The notes below the pieces were generated by a model that was not told the DNA's origin, made no database searches, and saw nothing but the letters and a program-made list of their open reading frames with translations. From positions 1 through 64,000 of the forward strand of contig NZ_RSTD01000002.1 of the NCBI RefSeq assembly GCF_004117915.1: a stretch of 64,000 nucleotides of DNA, in the 5' to 3' direction. The stretch comes from Companilactobacillus metriopterae (GTDB taxonomy: Bacteria; Bacillota; Bacilli; Lactobacillales; Lactobacillaceae). Positions 59,831 to 64,000 of the stretch are shown one piece after another (positions within the stretch are counted from its first letter, which is position 1; every line of letters starts with the position of its first letter). A program made the translations under genes and the position numbers.

Positions 59831-60511
59831 TTAGAAGTTTAATTTTAGACCAGGTCCAAATGTTGATGTCATTGATACACTTTCAATATATGTACCCTTC
59901 AATGAAGCTGGACGTGCTTTAAGCACTGCTTCATAGATAGCTGTGTAGTTTTCTGCTAGTTTAGCAGAATCAAATGAAATCTTACCAATAGGTGCATGAA
60001 TTAATCCATTAGGATCTACACGGTAAGCAACTTGTCCAGCTTTGATGTCGTTAACAGCTTTTGTAACGTCCATTGTAACTGTACCAGTCTTAGGGTTAGG
60101 CATTAGTCCTTTAGGTCCAAGAACACGTCCTAAAGCACCAACTTTGGCCATCATTGGTGGTGTTGCAACAGCAACGTCAAAGTCTAGCCAACCATCTTTG
60201 ATTCTGTCAACAAGGTCGTCAGAACCAACAACATCAGCACCAGCTGCTTCTGCAGCCTTAGCTTGGTCACCTTCAGCAAAAACAACAACACGAGAAGTTT
60301 TACCAGTACCATTTGGTAGTACGATAGCTCCACGAATTTGTTGGTCTGCTTGTTTTGGATCTACATCCAAGTTAATAGCAACTTCGACTGTTGCGTCGAA
60401 TTTTGCGTAATCTACTTTTTTAAGTAAGTCAATTGCTTCAACAGTATCATAAGTTTTTGCCTTATCTACTTGTTTAAGCGCTTCATTATATTTTTTTCCA
60501 TGCTTAGCCAT
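59831..60511 (-). CDS. rplA: 50S ribosomal protein L1
   Basis: This 226-residue L1-stalk protein has [60 protein letters not shown] and [14 protein letters not shown]. It binds 23S rRNA and represses its own operon mRNA. ATG at 60511 has AAGGAGG; the longer frame upstream runs through the operator hairpin and is unlikely. Confidence 0.96.
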   Translation of the reverse strand: MAKHGKKYNEALKQVDKAKTYDTVEAIDLLKKVDYAKFDATVEVAINLDVDPKQADQQIRGAIVLPNGTGKTSRVVVFAEGDQAKAAEAAGADVVGSDDLVDRIKDGWLDFDVAVATPPMMAKVGALGRVLGPKGLMPNPKTGTVTMDVTKAVNDIKAGQVAYRVDPNGLIHAPIGKISFDSAKLAENYTAIYEAVLKARPASLKGTYIESVSMTSTFGPGLKLNF

Positions 60512-60530
60512 GCTAAGTTCCTCCTTGCGT

Positions 60531-60560
60531 AGTGGTCCATTGGGTTTTACCCCTCCCACT
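60531..60560 (-). promoter_or_regulatory. L1 operator-like hairpin upstream of rplA
   Basis: The minus-strand hairpin has outer stem AGTGG/CCACT, a GA bulge, inner stem GGG/CCC and an AATGGA side. This mimics L1-binding 23S rRNA and matches the hairpin upstream of rplK. It lies 20 bases before the rplA start. Confidence 0.65.
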
Positions 60561-60606
60561 TGTTAAGAATGCTTTCACATACTTTGTATCTGCGATTGTT
60601 TAAAGT

Positions 60607-61032
60607 CTAGCCTTCGACTTCGAAGCCCATACTTCTTGCAGTACCAGCGACCATACTCATAGCAGCTTCAACGCTACCTGCGTTTAGGTCTTTCATTTTG
60701 GTTTCGGCAATTTCGCGAACTTGGTCAGAAGTTACAGTAGCAACTTTCTTTGTGTTAGGTTCACCTGAACCACTTTGTACGCCAGCAGCTTTCTTCAATA
60801 GAACTGCAGCTGGTGGTGTCTTAGTAATGAAGTCAAATGAACGATCTTCATATACTGAGATAACAACTGGAATTAACATTCCATTTTGGTCTTGTGTACG
60901 TGCGTTGAAATCTTTTGTGAATTCAACAATATTAATACCAGCTTGACCTAGAGCTGGACCTACTGGTGGAGCTGGAGTAGCTTGTCCTGCAGGAATTTGT
61001 AATTTAACAACGTTAGCAACTTTTTTAGCCAC
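60607..61032 (-). CDS. rplK: 50S ribosomal protein L11
   Basis: This 141-residue GTPase-center protein begins [42 protein letters not shown]. It starts at GTG (61032) with GGAGG 7-8 bases ahead; the open frame upstream is in the leader hairpin. It is the first gene of the rplK-rplA operon. Confidence 0.97.
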   Translation of the reverse strand: MAKKVANVVKLQIPAGQATPAPPVGPALGQAGINIVEFTKDFNARTQDQNGMLIPVVISVYEDRSFDFITKTPPAAVLLKKAAGVQSGSGEPNTKKVATVTSDQVREIAETKMKDLNAGSVEAAMSMVAGTARSMGFEVEG

Positions 61033-61055
61033 GGTGCATACCTCCTTATTCCGTG

Positions 61056-61094
61056 ATGTGGTTCCGATGAGGATAGAAATTTCCTCTCCCACAT
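61056..61094 (-). promoter_or_regulatory. L1 operator-like hairpin upstream of rplK
   Basis: The outer stem ATGTGG/CCACAT, a GA bulge, inner stem GAGGA/TCCTC and an ATCGGAA side have the same architecture as the rplA hairpin. It is in the rplK leader, 24 bases before the GTG. Confidence 0.6.
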
Positions 61095-61097
61095 GTA

Positions 61098-61137
61098 CAA
61101 AAAACATACCTGATAAGTTTATCATGGTATGTTTTTA
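61098..61137 (-). terminator. Terminator after nusG
   Basis: AAAAACATACC and TGATA arms with a one-base bulge form a stem of about 16 bp followed by TTTTTT leftward. It lies 16 bases behind the nusG stop; the -10 of the next promoter lies within it. Confidence 0.75.
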
Positions 61138-61144
61138 TTATCAA
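61116..61144 (-). promoter_or_regulatory. Probable rplK promoter
   Basis: TTGATA (61139-61144) and TAAACT (61116-61121), 17 bp apart, overlap the nusG terminator. Without it rplK would depend on read-through. Confidence 0.5.
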
Positions 61145-61153
61145 TGCTATTTA

Positions 61154-61693
61154 TTATTTTTCTACTGAATCAAAATCAACTTCAGCACTAGTCATACGTC
61201 CAAACATATCAACGTCAACTTTTAGCTTGCTGTGTTCTTGATCAACTTCTGTGATTTTACCAGACATGTTAGCAAATGCACCGTCTTTAATTGTGACAGT
61301 TTCGCCTTCTTCAAAGTCAGCGTTAGCTACTTTGTTTACGCCTAAGTCATTTAGAATGTGATCTACTTCTTCTGGAAGTAGTGGTGCTGGTTTACTACCT
61401 GATCCGTGGCTACCAACAAATCCAGTAACACCCGGTGTATTACGAACAACGAACCATGATTCATCTGACATAACCATTTCAACTAAAACATAACCGGGAA
61501 ATGTTTTTTTCATTTCTGTTTTTGTTTTACCATTTTTTACTTCTGTCTCTTCCTCTTCAGGAACTGCTGTACGGAAGATGTAATCTTCCATACCCATTGA
61601 TTGAGCACGAGACTCTAGATTTTCTTTAACTTTGTTTTCATATCCTGAATATGTATGAAGAACATACCAGTTTTTTGAAGCTGCATCTGACAT
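61154..61693 (-). CDS. nusG: Transcription termination/antitermination factor NusG
   Basis: This 179-residue elongation factor has NGN domain KNWYVLHTYSGYENKVKENLE (about 7-27), FPGYVLVEM (about 65-73), NTPGVTGFVG and a C-terminal KOW with GETVTIKDGAFANMSGKI (about 127-144). GGAGG precedes the ATG. Behind secE, but a promoter and a terminator hairpin lie in its leader. Confidence 0.96.
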   Translation of the reverse strand: MSDAASKNWYVLHTYSGYENKVKENLESRAQSMGMEDYIFRTAVPEEEETEVKNGKTKTEMKKTFPGYVLVEMVMSDESWFVVRNTPGVTGFVGSHGSGSKPAPLLPEEVDHILNDLGVNKVANADFEEGETVTIKDGAFANMSGKITEVDQEHSKLKVDVDMFGRMTSAEVDFDSVEK

Positions 61694-61709
61694 AATTTTC
61701 CTCCGAAAA

Positions 61710-61747
61710 AATCAAAATAAAAAAACTTCGAATATATTCGAAGTTTT
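61710..61747 (-). terminator. Attenuator-like terminator in the nusG leader
   Basis: AAAACTTCGAA and its complement form an 11-bp stem with loop TATA (61722-61747) and a T-run leftward. It ends 17-29 bases before the nusG start codon, so nusG can be made only by read-through. Confidence 0.8.
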
Positions 61748-61761
61748 CTCGCTTGTTCTTT

Positions 61762-61790
61762 ATAATAGCAAATTTTGCTAATCTTTTCAA
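61762..61790 (-). promoter_or_regulatory. Probable nusG promoter
   Basis: TTGAAA (61785-61790) and TATTAT (61762-61767) are 17 bp apart on the minus strand, just behind the secE stop. The predicted start, near 61755, is about 8 bases before the terminator hairpin. Confidence 0.6.
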
Positions 61791-61796
61791 TTGTAA

Positions 61797-61982
61797 TTAT
61801 TTACCCATAATTAGGTGTTGAAGTACAAACAATAGTATCCAATCGATAATTGCAAAGAAAATTCCATACATAACAGATGTTGCGATAACTGTTGTTGTAT
61901 CTCTTCTATTTTCTTTGTATGTTGGCCAAACAACCAACTTCATTTCATCTATTACACTTCCAAAAAACTTAAATAATCTCAT
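61797..61982 (-). CDS. secE: Preprotein translocase subunit SecE
   Basis: This 61-residue Sec subunit has an amphipathic helix (RLFKFFGSVIDEMKLVVWPTYKENRRDTTTV) then one membrane span (about 33-57). WPTYKENRRDT is the family signature. ATG at 61982 has GGAGG. It follows rpmG after 11 bases. Confidence 0.95.
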   Translation of the reverse strand: MRLFKFFGSVIDEMKLVVWPTYKENRRDTTTVIATSVMYGIFFAIIDWILLFVLQHLIMGK

Positions 61983-61993
61983 GTGATCCTCCA

Positions 61994-62143
61994 CTATCGT
62001 GTTTCTTTATGCAAAGTGTGCTTTCCACAATGTTTGCAAAACTTTTTAACTTCTAGCCTAGCAGTTCTATCCTTATTCTCAGTAATGGAATAATTTCTAG
62101 AGCCGCAGATGCTACATGCTAAAGCTACTTTTCTAAGTGACAT
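61994..62143 (-). CDS. rpmG: 50S ribosomal protein L33
   Basis: This 49-residue zinc-type L33 reads [19 protein letters not shown] in front and [17 protein letters not shown] at the end, with two CxxC pairs (Cys 10, 13, 36 and 39). It has GGAGAG before its ATG at 62143. The gene is short but clearly real and lies in its usual place before secE. Confidence 0.95.
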   Translation of the reverse strand: MSLRKVALACSICGSRNYSITENKDRTARLEVKKFCKHCGKHTLHKETR

Positions 62144-62180
62144 CTTACTCTCCTGTATAGAACTGAAATATATCTTTTAT

Positions 62181-62209
62181 ATTGTAATTCGAATCGGCAA
62201 AAAAGTCTA
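62181..62209 (-). promoter_or_regulatory. Probable rpmG-secE promoter
   Basis: TAGACT (62204-62209) and TACAAT (62181-62186) are 17 bp apart on the minus strand, 38 bases before rpmG. Confidence 0.5.
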
Positions 62210-62221
62210 TCACAATCTTTA

Positions 62222-62791
62222 TTATTTGTTATCAAATATCATATTTTTCAATTTGATTTGGCATCTATTTATTGCTCGGTGCATCTGATCCTCTGTGCAA
62301 CGTGCCTTTTTACAAGCATCTTCAAAGGAAATATCACCTAGAAGATAGTTGAATGAGATCAATTCCACATCACTTAATTTTTCTAATGCTTTTTCAAACT
62401 GAGGTGTAAATCCTCTAGATTCTTCATGCGATACTCTGATAACTGGTGACGGAATATTATCTTCTGTCAGCATATCGTAAGATGATGTACCTTGATTAGC
62501 CACTCTCTTGTTAGCATTTTCTTTACGAATCATATCAATAATATGGTGCTTAAACTTCAATTTGAAGAAACTACCGAATTTAGAACCGTTGTCACCATTG
62601 AAACTAATGCATGTCTGATGACAAACTATAAAGGCCTCTTGGTACCAATCGTCTTTATCAAAACCATTAATATTATAACTCTGATACAAACTCTCGATCA
62701 TTGGTTTGTATTTGCAAACCAGTTTTTCTAATGAACCCGAACAATTCCATTTTTTAACTGAATCTATTAAACATAATTCTTCTGTATTCAT
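62222..62791 (-). CDS. sigH: SigH-like (sigma-30/ComX-type) RNA polymerase sigma factor
   Basis: This 189-residue sigma-70-family protein has a region-2 block GFDKDDWYQEAFIVCHQTCISFN (about 43-65), SKFGSFFKLKFKHHIIDMIRKENANKR (about 70-96) and a weak region 4 with LSDVELISFNYLLGDISFEDACKKARCTEDQMHRAINRC. In lactobacilli sigH occupies this place between rlmB and rpmG and activates competence genes in L. sakei. No nearby late competence gene is present. Confidence 0.85.
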   Translation of the reverse strand: MNTEELCLIDSVKKWNCSGSLEKLVCKYKPMIESLYQSYNINGFDKDDWYQEAFIVCHQTCISFNGDNGSKFGSFFKLKFKHHIIDMIRKENANKRVANQGTSSYDMLTEDNIPSPVIRVSHEESRGFTPQFEKALEKLSDVELISFNYLLGDISFEDACKKARCTEDQMHRAINRCQIKLKNMIFDNK

Positions 62792-62877
62792 AAAAGTCCT
62801 TCTCTTTTATGAACAACTTATCTAAATTCAATTTATCATAATGAAATTATTATCCCTATCAAAAATCGTATATATAA

Positions 62878-62910
62878 AAAGATAGATACTATTTTATAGT
62901 ATCTATCTTT
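62878..62910 (-). terminator. Terminator after rlmB
   Basis: The stem AAAGATAGATACTA and its complement, followed by T-rich DNA leftward, lies 11 bases behind the rlmB stop and before sigH. Confidence 0.8.
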
Positions 62911-62920
62911 GTAAACAGTT

Positions 62921-63682
62921 TTATGAATTACGTGAGGCAAACGCCTGATACAACAATACTCCTGTTGCTACTGAGGCATTCAAACTTTGAACATGTCCTA
63001 CCATTGGAATACTCAAGGTCTGATCTACCTGTTTCAAAACAAGTGGAGAGATACCCTTACCCTCGTTACCAATGATCAGAGCAATGCCACCCTTCGCATT
63101 CCATTGACGGTAATTATCGCCTTCCATGGCTGTACCAAAAATCCAAATATTTTTCTTTTTCAAATCATTTATTGTGTTGACTAGATTAGTCACTCTGACA
63201 ACCGGAACATGCTCAATAGCTCCTGTTGAGGTTTTTGCTACGACAGATGTTAAACCTGAAGAGCGATGTTTAGGAATGATTACCCCATGGACACCAACCG
63301 CATCAGCTGTACGCAAGATTGATCCTAAATTATGAGGATCTTCTATCTTATCTAGTATCAAAATAAATGGATCTTCTTTTTTGGATTCAGCTATTTTGAA
63401 TATATCGTCTAATTCTGCATATTCATACGCCGCAACATAGGCAGCAATCCCTTGATGAATACCATTATCAGTAATCATGTCCAACTTGTTTTTAGGAACT
63501 TCTTGGACAATTAATTTACTTCTTTTGGCAAGTGCCTTAACTTCATTGATATTGTCACTAGAGAGATCCTTTTGAACCAATACTTTGTTTACACGTTGAC
63601 TTGCTGTAGCTGCTTTTAATAACTCTACAACTGCATGATGTCCGAATATTAATTCTGTTTCATTGGTCTCGTTATTGTTCAT
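62921..63682 (-). CDS. rlmB: 23S rRNA (guanosine2251-2'-O)-methyltransferase RlmB
   Basis: This 253-residue SpoU/TrmH-fold enzyme has LIFGHHAVVELL (about 11-22), LDKIEDPHNLGSILRTADAVGVHGVIIPKHRS (about 105-136), LIIGNEGKGISP (about 204-215) and SIPMVGHVQSLNASVA (about 224-239), the knot motifs. ATG at 63682 has GGAGGGG. It overlaps mrnC by 11 bases. Confidence 0.95.
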   Translation of the reverse strand: MNNNETNETELIFGHHAVVELLKAATASQRVNKVLVQKDLSSDNINEVKALAKRSKLIVQEVPKNKLDMITDNGIHQGIAAYVAAYEYAELDDIFKIAESKKEDPFILILDKIEDPHNLGSILRTADAVGVHGVIIPKHRSSGLTSVVAKTSTGAIEHVPVVRVTNLVNTINDLKKKNIWIFGTAMEGDNYRQWNAKGGIALIIGNEGKGISPLVLKQVDQTLSIPMVGHVQSLNASVATGVLLYQAFASRNS

Positions 63683-64000
63683 CTGTTTCCCCTCCTTCAA
63701 CTTTTTTTATACACCAGTTTGTTAATTCTTTAATACGATCTTTTTGTTCAGTAACATCCAAATACCCATAGACAGCTTCAAAACCCGTAGACATATGATA
63801 AGTTACTACACTTGTGTTTTTTGCTTTTGTATATTTTTTAGAATTGCGACCATTTTTATAAACACGCTCTTCTTCCTCGGTTAAAATACCTTCTTCTAAC
63901 ATCAAGTTTATTAATGATGCTTGAGCTTTAGCCGAAACAAAATGAGTAGCTTTCCTCTGCAAATCATTTACTTTTACAAAATTTTGACTAATTAGATACT
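63672..64000 (-). CDS. mrnC: Mini-ribonuclease III MrnC, 5' end outside the window
   Basis: The visible part has LQRKATHFVSAKAQASLINLM, then EERVYKNGRNSK and TGFEAVYGYLDV, matching the C-terminal two-thirds of mini-III, which trims 23S rRNA. The frame runs to the window edge as YLISQNFVKVND, homologous to the usual upstream part, so the real start is at higher coordinates; a TTG at 63962 is internal. It overlaps rlmB. Confidence 0.88.
   Translation of the reverse strand, partial: YLISQNFVKVNDLQRKATHFVSAKAQASLINLMLEEGILTEEEERVYKNGRNSKKYTKAKNTSVVTYHMSTGFEAVYGYLDVTEQKDRIKELTNWCIKKVEGGETDEQ

Noticed and set aside
60512-60559. 16-codon N-terminal extension of rplA
   Set aside because: It overlaps the operator hairpin, while the ATG at 60511 has AAGGAGG and gives the normal start.
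61033-61125. 31-codon N-terminal extension of rplK
   Set aside because: It runs through the L1-like operator hairpin, and GTG 61032 has a perfect ribosome site and the normal L11 start.

Overview
This window is a low-GC Firmicute chromosome segment that looks like core genome from the Lactobacillaceae. The evidence is the divergent pepQ/ccpA pair with a cre site, the rlmB-sigH-rpmG-secE-nusG-rplKA-rplJL order, tsaB-rimI-tsaD, a folT gene behind a THF riboswitch, PepV, and AT-rich codon use. The Companilactobacillus / L. alimentarius-farciminis group is my guess from protein wording and gene order; no search was run. I see no prophage, IS element, CRISPR array or resistance island.

Layout. 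1-195: tandem rRNA-type promoters firing leftward out of the window. 196-6.7 kb: an S1-domain stress protein, an FNR-type reductase and a DedA protein, then a leftward phosphatase cluster (DUF1461 membrane protein, HAD phosphatase, YutD, YunD, a small metallophosphoesterase, an unknown protein). 6.8-12.5 kb: rightward surface and wall genes (GDPD with an added C-terminal region, PepV, PBP1A). 12.5-18.7 kb: ccpA/pepQ, envelope helper proteins, rdgB, murI, yslB, an unrecognised gene at 17.5-18.3 kb, and trxA. 18.7-31.2 kb: mutS2, cvpA, yrzB, ruvX, ireB, alaS (alanine T-box), cshB, nrnA, dinB, zwf, yajC. 31.2-40.3 kb: tgt, queA, ruvB, ruvA, mutL, mutS, ymdB. 40.5-51.2 kb: a small membrane protein, groESL with CIRCE, a CPBP protease, manA, rex, an ABC-F protein, tsaD-rimI-tsaB, folT, an acyl-ACP thioesterase. 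51.2-58.6 kb: rsmI, yabA, holB, darA, tmk, yaaL, recR, ybaB, dnaX, SRP RNA, tadA, a methyltransferase. 58.7-64 kb: rplL, rplJ, rplA, rplK, nusG, secE, rpmG, a SigH-like sigma factor, rlmB and truncated mrnC.

The genes form a housekeeping set: DNA replication and repair (dnaX, holB, yabA, recR, mutSL, ruvAB, ruvX, dinB), translation and tRNA modification (tgt, queA, tadA, tsaBD, rsmI, rlmB, ribosomal proteins), protein quality control (groESL, mutS2, ABC-F) and central control (CcpA, Rex, IreB, DarA). Regulation is visible in the DNA: T-box, THF riboswitch, L10 leader, two L1-operator-like hairpins, CIRCE, cre, and a candidate Rex operator.

The points I find most unusual are these. The dinB gene has no ATG/GTG/TTG start that would keep its first catalytic Asp. 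A promoter-terminator leader sits directly in front of nusG, so nusG seems to need terminator read-through. An isolated two-domain gene with a possible nucleoside-deoxyribosyltransferase-like N-terminus lies between yslB and trxA. YutD carries a long Lys/Asn-rich tail. I did not find a convincing new multi-gene system.
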